A stretch of DNA of 64,000 bases, taken from the NCBI GenBank assembly GCA_045222295.1, contig JBGUXP010000008.1:62001-126000 (forward strand), in the 5' to 3' direction. Shown piece after piece: positions 16,690 through 24,676 of this stretch (within the stretch, counting starts at the first letter, position 1; each line of letters begins with the position of its first letter). The notes under the pieces are model-generated. The model was not told where the DNA came from, searched no databases, and was given only the letters and a program-made list of their open reading frames with translations. This DNA comes from Colimorpha sp045222295. GTDB taxonomy: Bacteria > Bacteroidota > Bacteroidia > Bacteroidales > P3. A program made the position numbers and the translations under genes.

Positions 16690-16721
16690 CAAAAATACAA
16701 AGAAAAAAGCAATTGCTCAAA
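16690..16721 (-). promoter_or_regulatory. Promoter of the large T9SS cargo gene
   Basis: On the minus strand TTTG (16718-16721) is followed after exactly 20 bp by TATTTTTG (16690-16697), a near-ideal Bacteroidota promoter 36 bp upstream of the ATG at 16654. Dyad element D begins 20 bp upstream of the -33 box. Confidence 0.8.
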
Positions 16722-16741
16722 AAAAAATTGGATATATCTTC

Positions 16742-16813
16742 TCTGTACTTGCTCTGTACCTTCTCTGTAGATGGTCTGTATCCAATACAGAGGAAGTACA
16801 GAGAAGGTACATC
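16742..16813. repeat. Element D: 11-nt-periodic dyad repeat, TCTGTA type
   Basis: This lies in the 480-bp divergent gap between the T9SS cargo gene and mraZ (16655-17134). TCTGTA occurs at 16742, 16753, 16764 and 16775, and its complement TACAGA at 16786 and 16797 with a variant TACATC at 16808. Every step is 11 nt and all pairs are symmetric about base 16783. The geometry is that of elements A-C, but the sequence is different. An 11-bp arm pair (16759-16769 with 16797-16807) and an inner 7-bp pair could form a hairpin. From 16814 to 17134 I see only AT-rich sequence with A/T runs and no certain mraZ promoter. Confidence 0.85.
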
Positions 16814-17134
16814 GGAAATAGGGGGAGGAGCCGACGTGGTTTCGGGGTTGTGTCGCAACAAGGTGCCGGTGGATGGGGGATGAAAAGTTTTCAACAAGGG
16901 GGACGAGATGTGAAATGGGTGTGGGATAGGGAAGCGGGTTGATTTTTTCTGTACGTAGATGGCATGTAATCATGTTTTTGTAATTTTTTGTCATCTGTTG
17001 TGAAACTTTTTTTTCGTTTTTGCGTTTAAGGTTATGAACAACAAAAATTGGTTAAAAAAAACAAAAAAAGGTTTTTTTAGGCAGAAATTGGAAATTTCTT
17101 CGTAATTTTACAACCTGAAAAATAGTAGGTAAAA

Positions 17135-17602
17135 ATGGCCTTAATACTTGGAAAAGAATACTGTAAGGTGGACTCGAACGGTCGCTTCAAGTTCCCAATT
17201 GCGCTGAAGAGGCAGTTGGAGACGGAGGACGGTCGTTTTGTGATCCGTCAGAGTGATTTTGCCGAGTGTTTGGAGCTGTGGACATACGCCAGTTTCAGGG
17301 AAGAAGTGGAGAAACTCCAAGAGATGCTGAATCCTTATCGCCGCGAGGACCGCGAGGTGCTGCGTAAGCTGACCGAGGGCAATATCGTTGAACTTGACAC
17401 CAACGATCGACTCTTGGTGCCTGCGGAGCAGAAGCATGTGATCGCCAAGGCGAAGGAGATAGTGCTGCAATCGACCGGCAAGTTCATTGAGCTCTGGGAC
17501 CGAGAGGCCTACGACAAGATGAATAATTCCCGTGGCGACTTTGCTGAGAAGGTGGAGACGCTGCTGGGTATAAGCCGCGCCGATTACCATGCAGAACAGT
17601 GA
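17135..17602 (+). CDS. mraZ: Transcriptional regulator MraZ
   Basis: The 155-residue protein contains the two AbrB-like halves of MraZ: DSNGRFKFPIALKRQL near 13-28 and LDTNDRLLVPAEQKHV near 90-105. MraZ binds repeats upstream of itself and controls the division and cell-wall (dcw) cluster it heads. Here it is the first gene of the cluster and overlaps rsmH by 14 bp, so the two are translationally linked. I could not pick out convincing MraZ boxes upstream. Confidence 0.93.
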   Translation: MALILGKEYCKVDSNGRFKFPIALKRQLETEDGRFVIRQSDFAECLELWTYASFREEVEKLQEMLNPYRREDREVLRKLTEGNIVELDTNDRLLVPAEQKHVIAKAKEIVLQSTGKFIELWDREAYDKMNNSRGDFAEKVETLLGISRADYHAEQ

Positions 17603-18518
17603 ATACCATATCCCCGTGATGCTCAATGAGGCCCTTGAGGGTCTTTCCCTGCGGTCCGATGGCACGTATGTGGACGTGACTTTCGGCGGCGGTGGCCATT
17701 CTCGTGCCATCTTGGAAAGGTTGGGCGAAGGTGGGCGGCTGTATGCCTTTGACCAGGACGAGGATGCTGCGCGTCGAGTGGAAAGTGGGGAGTGGAGTAC
17801 GGAGAGTGATGCGCAATTCACGTTTATTAACGAAAATTTCAAGTATTTGAAGAACTTCCTGCGGCTTCACGGTGTACGCAAGGTGGATGGCATACTGGCC
17901 GATTTGGGGGTGAGCAGCCATCAGTTTGACGAGGGAGAGAGGGGGTTCTCCACCCGTTTCGACGGACCTCTCGACCTGCGCATGGATCGCCGTGGTGACG
18001 TGACGGCCGCCGACCTGGTGAACACCCTCGACGAGGAGTCGCTAGGACGTCTGCTCAAACTCTATGGCGAGCTTCCGAATGCCCGCCAGATGGCGAAAGC
18101 CATTGTGAGGACCCGGGCAGACAAAGCCATCGTCACCACTTCGGATTTGAAGGGTGCCGTCAGCCGCCATTTGCCGCGTGGCATGGAGAACAAATACCTG
18201 GCAATGCTTTTCCAGGCGTTGCGCATAGAGGTCAACGGTGAACTTGAGGCGTTGAAGGAGATGCTGCAGCAGTCCTGCGAGGTGCTGGCCGACGGTGGCC
18301 GACTGGTGGTCATCAGCTATCATTCGCTGGAAGACCGCCTGGTGAAAAACTTCATGAAGAGTGGCAACTTCGAGGGCAAGATTGAGAAGGACTTCTATGG
18401 CAACGTCTTGTCACCCATAAGGATGGTGAGCCGTGGAGCCATACAGGCCGGAGAGGCCGAATTGGCGCAGAATAACAGGGCCCGCAGCGCCAAGTTGAGG
18501 GTGGGGGAGAAGGTTTAA
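17589..18518 (+). CDS. rsmH: 16S rRNA (cytosine1402-N4)-methyltransferase
   Basis: The 309-residue protein starts HIPVMLNEALEGLSL after a short lead and has the AdoMet-binding motif YVDVTFGGGGHSRAIL near 28-43 and LADLGVSSHQFDEGERGFST near 104-123. RsmH methylates C1402 of 16S rRNA. A small Ser/Glu/Trp-rich insert (VESGEWSTESD, about 64-74) comes from a low-complexity DNA stretch at 17777-17812, in a loop where relatives are shorter. It overlaps mraZ by 14 bp. Confidence 0.95.
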   Translation: MQNSEYHIPVMLNEALEGLSLRSDGTYVDVTFGGGGHSRAILERLGEGGRLYAFDQDEDAARRVESGEWSTESDAQFTFINENFKYLKNFLRLHGVRKVDGILADLGVSSHQFDEGERGFSTRFDGPLDLRMDRRGDVTAADLVNTLDEESLGRLLKLYGELPNARQMAKAIVRTRADKAIVTTSDLKGAVSRHLPRGMENKYLAMLFQALRIEVNGELEALKEMLQQSCEVLADGGRLVVISYHSLEDRLVKNFMKSGNFEGKIEKDFYGNVLSPIRMVSRGAIQAGEAELAQNNRARSAKLRVGEKV

Positions 18519-18544
18519 AGTTTAAAGAATACATTATATATATT

Positions 18545-19012
18545 ATGGGAAACAGGTTTAGGGAAAAGGTGACGGAAGAAGGACTGGAAAACGAGGTGAA
18601 AGAGGAAGTCGCACAACAGCAGACGGCGCAGGCAGAGGGGAATGAGGCGGCTAGTGAAGTGGAAGAAGAGGTGGAGGAGCAGCCGCGGAATGGCAAGTCG
18701 GACAAGATGGCGAAGGGAGTGGCCAAGGTGCTGGGAGGCGATATCTTGGGCGATAAGTTTGTGCTGAACCAAATAAAGTTGATGCTGCTGTGCCTGTTCT
18801 TCCTGCTTTTGCTGGTGGCCAACCGCTATGAGGTGGAGAGCCTGAGCCGGGAGAAGATGGCTTCGCTGGAGAGAATCAACGACCTCCGCGAGCATAGAAT
18901 TCAGATGCAGAAGCAATACCAAAAGAGTGTAAAGATATCCCAGATAGCAGAAGAACTGAGTGAGAGTGGAGTGGGTATTACCAGTGGCCCTCCGTATGAA
19001 ATAGGGTCGTGA
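18545..19012 (+). CDS. ftsL: FtsL-like cell division protein
   Basis: The 155-residue protein has a long acidic, low-complexity cytoplasmic part (1-70), one membrane helix (about 78-93) and a periplasmic coiled-coil stretch (SLSREKMASLERINDLREHR region). That topology, the size and the position between rsmH and the penicillin-binding protein fit the FtsL-like family of Bacteroidota. FtsL joins the FtsQLB complex that activates septal wall synthesis. Sequence identity in this family is low, so the name rests mainly on topology and context. Confidence 0.8.
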   Translation: MGNRFREKVTEEGLENEVKEEVAQQQTAQAEGNEAASEVEEEVEEQPRNGKSDKMAKGVAKVLGGDILGDKFVLNQIKLMLLCLFFLLLLVANRYEVESLSREKMASLERINDLREHRIQMQKQYQKSVKISQIAEELSESGVGITSGPPYEIGS

Positions 19013-19097
19013 AGTCAAAGAGACAAAAGGTAAAGAGTCATAAAGACATAGAGTTATAAAGTTGAAAAGGGAAGAAAATAAGAAGGACACTAGAACG

Positions 19098-21326
19098 ATG
19101 AAGGGAATGACAGCCTTCTACCTGCTGCTTACTTTGGTAGGTGGTATCGCTATCATTGTCAGTATCATCAATATACAGTGGGTCCATGGCGACGAGTGGC
19201 GCTCGCGAGGTATAAAGCGTGAGGCGGGACTGCGCACGGACCCTGCGCGAAGGGGCAACATTTATTCGAGCGACGGCAAGATTCTGGCGACGACGGTGAC
19301 GGAGTGCGACCTTTATCTGGATCTCGACAAGTCGTTGGAGTACAACGACCATGGCGATGTGGTATATGACAAAGAGCACAATCCCAAGCAGAAGTGTCCG
19401 ATAGTGGATAGCAATTTCAATAAATATATCGACACTGTATGTCTGATGCTCAGTGAGGTAATCCCCTCACACAATGCGCAGTATTACCGAGACCGTATCA
19501 AGACAGAACGTCTAAAGGCAAAACCGCGGCGCTGTTTTCTGGTGGAGAGAAGGATTCCCTATTCTACATGGCAATCAATCAGTTGTCTTCCTGGCTGGAA
19601 GGCAGGTGTGGTGAAACAGGTGGACGGTCGCAGTGTGATACGTCAAGTGAGGGCGCATATTTACGGCAATATGGCGGGCAATACTATCGGCTTTGACAAT
19701 GCCTTGAACCAGGGTACCTATACGGGTCTGGAAGGAGCCTATGACTCCATCCTACGAGGACAGGACGGCATTTTCAACTGCCGCCGTTTGACGAAGGGTA
19801 TCTGGCTTCCCGATGAGCCGAGGGAACGCAGGGAAGTGCCTCAGAGGACGGACAACGATCAGGTAGATACCATAGTGGTGCAGAACAAGGTGGACGGACT
19901 GAGCATCATCTCGACCATTGATACGCGCTATCAAGATATCGCAGAGAATTCTCTAAAGAAAGCTTTGCGCCAGTATGGAGGAACTTCTGGCTGTGCTGTG
20001 CTGATGGAGATGGAGACAGGCTATGTGCTGGCGTGTGCGAACCTGGCGATAGACACGATGCTCCACGACTATGTGGAGATGCGCGACCGTAACGTTGCCG
20101 TGAGCGATGTCTATGAACCGGGCTCTACCTTTAAGACCATTATCCTTACAGCTATGCTCAATGATCCCGCAATACGAATCGATACGGCGATGAAGGTAAA
20201 GGCTTACTATAAGGATTTCGGAGGTAAGTATGGCGTGATCAAAGATTCCCACCACAAGAAGGACTCTCTGAGCGTGAAAGAGGTGATGGAGGAATCGTCG
20301 AATGTGGGTATGTGCGACCTGGGCTGGATGTACTACAACAGCCGTCGCACTAAGTTGGTGGATTTGGTGAAGGGTCTCTTTCCCTACGATAAGCTCCATC
20401 TGGATGTTAAGGCTCCCGAGTATAGTACCAGGGTTAACGACGTCAATACCTCCAACCGTGACTTCCTCAATTTCTGCTATGGATATTCCACCACGGTGTC
20501 GGCGATGCGACTCATTACTTTCTACAATGCCTTGGGCGCAGGTGGTAGAATGGTGAAACCCTTGTTCTGTAAGGCTATTGTCGATAACGATAAAATACGA
20601 GAGATAAAGCCCGTCGTGCTCAATACTCAGGTCTGCTCTAAAGAGAGCGCTGCTTTGATGAAAACCATCCTCGAGGGTGTGGTGGAAAACGGCACTGGTA
20701 ACAATATCAAGAACAACACCTATGGCATTGCCGGCAAGACCGGTACCGCCGTCCATAGCTATGCTAACAAGAGCCGCTACAACGGTTCCTTCGCCGGATT
20801 CTTCCCTGCCGAGAATCCTCGCTACACTTGCCTGGTTGTTATTGAGAACAGCCCCGCCTACGGTCGTCAGGCAGCATTGGTTTTTAAGGCGATCAGCGAC
20901 TGTGTGGTAGCTGTCGACAAACGCCTCAGCAACGGTGCTGTCAAGAGCGCTTGGCCGACGCTCCAGGCCGACAGTACTAAGGCTCTCCAGGTTCCTTTCT
21001 TGGAAAAGGGCAATCAAGAGGAGATTATGCGGGCTTACCAATTACTGGGGCAGACTTATCGTTCTGCTGCGCCAGGCAGTAAGTGGGTGAACTATCGTGA
21101 GGGGAACGATACTCTTGCCGGTAGTTATGTGGCTTACAATCCTACTGCAGGAAGGGTTCCTAATTGTTACGGTATGAGTGCCAAAGATGCTGTGGCGCTG
21201 TTGAGAGAGATGGGCTACAGGGCGAAGGTGGTGGGTTATGGCAAGGTTGTGTCGCAGCAACCCAAAGCGGGTACCACGATGAAACGGGGTACGAAGGTAG
21301 TTTTGGAATTGAGGGTTAAGAACTAA
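19098..21326 (+). CDS. ftsI: Septal penicillin-binding transpeptidase with C-terminal PASTA domain
   Basis: This class B PBP has an N-terminal membrane helix (MTAFYLLLTLVGGIAIIVSI), a dimerisation domain and a transpeptidase domain with the three active-site motifs STFK (in EPGSTFKTI), SSN (EESSNVG) and KTG (AGKTGTA). The last 60 residues form one PASTA domain (VPNCYGMSAKDAVALL). It cross-links septal peptidoglycan with FtsW. An upstream in-frame TTG at 19062 would add 12 charged residues; I prefer ATG at 19098 because it puts the helix near the N-terminus, as usual. Length is 742 residues. Confidence 0.92.
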   Translation: MKGMTAFYLLLTLVGGIAIIVSIINIQWVHGDEWRSRGIKREAGLRTDPARRGNIYSSDGKILATTVTECDLYLDLDKSLEYNDHGDVVYDKEHNPKQKCPIVDSNFNKYIDTVCLMLSEVIPSHNAQYYRDRIKTERLKAKPRRCFLVERRIPYSTWQSISCLPGWKAGVVKQVDGRSVIRQVRAHIYGNMAGNTIGFDNALNQGTYTGLEGAYDSILRGQDGIFNCRRLTKGIWLPDEPRERREVPQRTDNDQVDTIVVQNKVDGLSIISTIDTRYQDIAENSLKKALRQYGGTSGCAVLMEMETGYVLACANLAIDTMLHDYVEMRDRNVAVSDVYEPGSTFKTIILTAMLNDPAIRIDTAMKVKAYYKDFGGKYGVIKDSHHKKDSLSVKEVMEESSNVGMCDLGWMYYNSRRTKLVDLVKGLFPYDKLHLDVKAPEYSTRVNDVNTSNRDFLNFCYGYSTTVSAMRLITFYNALGAGGRMVKPLFCKAIVDNDKIREIKPVVLNTQVCSKESAALMKTILEGVVENGTGNNIKNNTYGIAGKTGTAVHSYANKSRYNGSFAGFFPAENPRYTCLVVIENSPAYGRQAALVFKAISDCVVAVDKRLSNGAVKSAWPTLQADSTKALQVPFLEKGNQEEIMRAYQLLGQTYRSAAPGSKWVNYREGNDTLAGSYVAYNPTAGRVPNCYGMSAKDAVALLREMGYRAKVVGYGKVVSQQPKAGTTMKRGTKVVLELRVKN

Positions 21327-21350
21327 GGAATAAAATAAAAGATAATAGTT

Positions 21351-22844
21351 ATGCTGTTGAAGGATATAGTCAAGGGAATTGACTGTGAGGTGCGCGGGGA
21401 TGCCGAAGTGGAGGTGAAGGATCTTCAGTTTGATTCGCGCAAAGTGTCCGCTGGCACACTCTTCGTGGCGCAGCAGGGAACAAAAGTCGACGGTCACGCT
21501 TTTATTGGAAAGGCCGTGGATGGTGGAGCTGTGGGAGTAGTATGTGAGCATATGCCACAAGGAGCCTCCGAAGGGGTGACATACGTCGTGACGAAGGATA
21601 GCAGCAAGGCCTTGGGTATCATGGCCGCCAACTACTACGATGATCCTTCACGCAAACTCAAGCTTATCGGTATCACTGGCACCAATGGGAAGACAACCAC
21701 CGTCACACTCCTCCACAGGATGTTCCGCCTGATGGGATATCATGTGGGCTTGGTCTCCACCATCGTTAACAAGATTGATGAAGAGGAACTTCCTACTGTC
21801 CACACTACTCCCGACGCTCTCGAACTCAATGCCCTACTACGCAAAATGGTCGATGCCCACTGCGACTACTGCTTCATGGAGGTGAGCTCGCACGCTGTCG
21901 TCCAGCAACGCATTGCAGGTCTTCAGTTTGCCGGAGCCATCTTTAGCAATATTACGCACGACCACCTCGACTTTCACAAGACGATGGCCAACTACATCGC
22001 GGCGAAGAAGGGCTTCTTCGACGCACTACCCTCCACAGCTTGGGCTCTGGTCAATGTCGACGATCGCAATGGGCTGGTGATGGTTCAGAATACTAAAGCC
22101 TCCGTCTCAACCTACGGGCTTAACCACTTGGCCGACTTCCACTGCAAGATAGTTGAGGAGAGTTTCGAGGGAATGCACTTGACTATCAACGGTAGTGAGC
22201 TATGGTGCCGCCTCGTGGGGCGCTTCAATGCCTACAATCTCCTGGCAATCTACGGCGCCGCCGTGCTGAGCGGGGCGCAGGAAGAAGAGGTGCTGCGGCT
22301 GCTTTCGAGTCTGAAGCCCGCTCCCGGAAGGTTCCAATATGTCAGTGGCAGAGGAGTCACCGCCATTGTGGACTACGCCCACACGCCCGACGCACTGCAG
22401 AATGTCATCGAGACCATCGACGCTATCCGCCGCCCGCAGCAGCAGTTGATTACCGTGGTGGGTTGTGGAGGCGACAGGGACAAGACGAAGCGTCCCGAAA
22501 TGGCGCAGATAGCCTGCAAGGGGAGCGACAAACTGGTGCTGACGAGCGACAACCCCCGCACCGAGGACCCCGACGCTATCCTCGACGACATGGAGGCGGG
22601 TTTATCCGCTCAAGAGTTGAGCCACACGGTGCGTATCAGCGACCGTCGCCAGGCCATCCGAACGGCCTGTATGATGGCTCGCGAGGGCGATATTGTCCTC
22701 ATCGCCGGCAAGGGACACGAGAAATACCAGGAGGTGAACGGTGTGCGCAGCCACTTCGACGATGTCGAGGAGGCCGAGCGGGAGTTGGCAGTTTGCTCCA
22801 CTGCGGTCGCAGGCCTGCAGAGCAGACAGGACAGTAGGCTGTGA
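21351..22844 (+). CDS. murE: UDP-MurNAc-tripeptide synthetase (meso-DAP adding)
   Basis: The 497-residue Mur ligase has the ATP-binding loop GITGTNGKTTTVT near 104-116, the central block EVSSHAVVQQRI and the C-terminal DNPRTED motif. DNPR is the signature of meso-diaminopimelate-specific MurE enzymes. It adds the third amino acid of the wall peptide. Its last 20 residues (from ELAVCSTAVAGLQS) are not part of the family fold; the same tail ends FtsW. The gene is 24 bp after ftsI. Confidence 0.95.
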   Translation: MLLKDIVKGIDCEVRGDAEVEVKDLQFDSRKVSAGTLFVAQQGTKVDGHAFIGKAVDGGAVGVVCEHMPQGASEGVTYVVTKDSSKALGIMAANYYDDPSRKLKLIGITGTNGKTTTVTLLHRMFRLMGYHVGLVSTIVNKIDEEELPTVHTTPDALELNALLRKMVDAHCDYCFMEVSSHAVVQQRIAGLQFAGAIFSNITHDHLDFHKTMANYIAAKKGFFDALPSTAWALVNVDDRNGLVMVQNTKASVSTYGLNHLADFHCKIVEESFEGMHLTINGSELWCRLVGRFNAYNLLAIYGAAVLSGAQEEEVLRLLSSLKPAPGRFQYVSGRGVTAIVDYAHTPDALQNVIETIDAIRRPQQQLITVVGCGGDRDKTKRPEMAQIACKGSDKLVLTSDNPRTEDPDAILDDMEAGLSAQELSHTVRISDRRQAIRTACMMAREGDIVLIAGKGHEKYQEVNGVRSHFDDVEEAERELAVCSTAVAGLQSRQDSRL

Positions 22845-22908
22845 TTAACGAATTACTTTGTGACTTTATGACATTATTCACTTAGAAATTAGAATTTAGA
22901 AATATAAT
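22782..22908 (+). repeat. Shared gene tail and spacer, copy 1 (murE end to mraY start)
   Basis: From GAGTTGGCAGTTTGCTCC through the murE stop, GTGATTAACGAATT and an AT-rich stretch of TTAGAA units up to the mraY start, this sequence aligns with 25847-26016 at the end of ftsW. The coding part is in the same frame in both (xxAVCSxxVxGLQSxQDS). The copy at ftsW is longer by about 19 nt before the stop. Confidence 0.8.
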
Positions 22909-24084
22909 ATGTTGTACTATTTGTTTGACTGGTTGGATAAGTTGGATGTACCCGGAGCGGGTGTGTTCCAGTACATTTCGATGCGTTCCGGTGCCAGTAT
23001 GGTAACCTCGCTGCTTATCATGCTCCTTTTCGGCAAGCGCTTTATCCGATGGATGAAGAACAAGATGGGGATGATGGACGAGGTTAGGACGGAACTTGGG
23101 TTGGAGGGTGCCGCCCGCAAGAGTCAGACACCGACCATGGGAGGCCTCCTGATTCTGACGGCAATAGTAATCCCGACCCTTCTTTTCGCCAAACTCGACA
23201 ATGTTTATGTCCTTATCATGCTGGGAACGACGATATGGATGGGCATGATCGGTTTTCTGGACGACTACTTAAAGAAGACCCGCGGGAAGGCGGGACTTCC
23301 AGGGAAATACAAAGTGCTGGGACAGGTGCTGCTGGGCCTCGTCGTCGGCCTGCTGATTATGCACCACCCTTCGCTTTCGGGTTCCACGAGCACAACGATT
23401 CCTTTTGTGAAGAACAACGAGTTTGATTATGCTTGGCTAGTTACCTGGATGGGCGACTGGGCGGGTGACTTGGTGTGGGTGGTCTATGTGTTGGTGATTA
23501 TCCTTATAGTGACCGCTATTAGCAACGCCTCGAACCTAACCGACGGTATCGACGGCATCGCCACCGGTGTGGCGGCCGTCAATGGTGGTGCATTGGCCTT
23601 ATTGGCATGGGTTAGCGGCAACGTCGTGATGGCCGGTTATCTGAATATTATGTTCCTCCCGAATATCGGCGAGCTGGCGGTGTTCAGCACCGCTTTTGTG
23701 GGAGCGACTCTTGGATTCCTATGGTTCAACGGGCATCCGGCAGAGATTTTCATGGGCGACACTGGGTCGCTGGCCATTGGGAGCATCATAGCGGTTTTCG
23801 CGGTGCTGATTAAGAAGGAACTCCTCCTGCCCGTGCTCTGTGGCATCTACGTCGTGGAGAACCTCTCGGTGATTATCCAGACCTCGTACTGCAAATACTA
23901 TCGCCGTCGCCATAAGTTGCCACCCAGCGAGGTGGTGCCTGTGGAGAAGCGACCCTTCCTGATGACGCCCTTGCATCACCACTATCAGAAGAAAGGGGTT
24001 GCGGAGGAGAAGGTGGTGATTCGCTTCATCATCATTGCCATTCTGCTGGCCATCTTCACACTTTCAACACTCAAGTTGCGATAA
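22909..24084 (+). CDS. mraY: Phospho-N-acetylmuramoyl-pentapeptide-transferase
   Basis: The 391-residue integral membrane protein has about ten helices and the MraY catalytic motifs GFLDDYLKK near 116, NASNLTDGIDGIA near 205 and FMGDTGSLAIG near 280, with PLHHHYQKKG near 357. MraY moves phospho-MurNAc-pentapeptide onto undecaprenyl phosphate to form lipid I. It is preceded by an AT-rich TTAGAA-type spacer and followed 35 bp later by the murD remnant. Confidence 0.96.
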   Translation: MLYYLFDWLDKLDVPGAGVFQYISMRSGASMVTSLLIMLLFGKRFIRWMKNKMGMMDEVRTELGLEGAARKSQTPTMGGLLILTAIVIPTLLFAKLDNVYVLIMLGTTIWMGMIGFLDDYLKKTRGKAGLPGKYKVLGQVLLGLVVGLLIMHHPSLSGSTSTTIPFVKNNEFDYAWLVTWMGDWAGDLVWVVYVLVIILIVTAISNASNLTDGIDGIATGVAAVNGGALALLAWVSGNVVMAGYLNIMFLPNIGELAVFSTAFVGATLGFLWFNGHPAEIFMGDTGSLAIGSIIAVFAVLIKKELLLPVLCGIYVVENLSVIIQTSYCKYYRRRHKLPPSEVVPVEKRPFLMTPLHHHYQKKGVAEEKVVIRFIIIAILLAIFTLSTLKLR

Positions 24085-24119
24085 AAGAACTTAGAATTTA
24101 GAACTTAGAAATAAACAAA

Positions 24120-24659
24120 ATGACTATTGAGACTTTGGCCGTACAAGGCCGCGACAGGATTCACACCGGACTTGCTGGCATTGACACGCAGCGCCTGAAG
24201 GCAATGCGTAGCGCTGGGTTGCGAGACTGCTTTAACAGGCTCGAGGAGACGCGCTACAGAATGGAGTTCGTAGCCCGTGTCCGGGGTCGCGAATATGTGA
24301 ACGATGCTGCGGCGCGCACTATCAATGCTACATGGTATACGCTCGAGAGTATTAAGGGAGGTGTGATATGGATAGCCGACGCCCCGACGGTTGCTGCCGA
24401 CTATAGCCGCCTAGTGCCACCTGCGTTGCGCAAGGTACGGATGCTACTCATCGTTGGAGGCGACAGCGAATCCATGCGCAAGTCCTTCTCGGGTATCATC
24501 CCGATTATCGACTCTTTCCCCTCCATGGCCGAAGCGCTCCAGAAGGCCTACCACTACGAGGCCGACGACGTGAAAGTGCTTTACTCCCCGGCGTGCGACA
24601 ACGGGCAGCCGGTGGAGGAACTCGGCGAGACATTCCGCCACGAAGTAAATGAATTGTAA
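24120..24659 (+). CDS. MurD C-terminal-domain remnant, predicted inactive
   Basis: The 179-residue product aligns with only the C-terminal third of MurD: RMEFVARVRGREYVND, then ATWYTLESIKGGVIWIAD, and a final SPACDNG segment. The N-terminal UDP-binding domain and the central ATPase domain with GTNGKTT are absent, and nothing resembling them lies in the 35 bp after mraY. The ligand-binding motif normally DSKATN reads DAAART, the GGxDKG loop reads ADAPTV, and SPxCASFDLF reads SPACDNGQPV. It therefore cannot be a glutamate ligase. It occupies the usual murD position and keeps a clean frame, so it may have a new or structural role. The active MurD must be elsewhere or replaced. Confidence 0.85.
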   Translation: MTIETLAVQGRDRIHTGLAGIDTQRLKAMRSAGLRDCFNRLEETRYRMEFVARVRGREYVNDAAARTINATWYTLESIKGGVIWIADAPTVAADYSRLVPPALRKVRMLLIVGGDSESMRKSFSGIIPIIDSFPSMAEALQKAYHYEADDVKVLYSPACDNGQPVEELGETFRHEVNEL

Positions 24660-24676
24660 CCTATCAACCTTATCAC

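Noticed and set aside
16742..16813. Element D as a CRISPR array or transcription terminator
   Set aside because: Units are 11 nt with no spacers, and the arms are inverted about a centre. No T run follows the dyad on either strand, and no cas gene is present.
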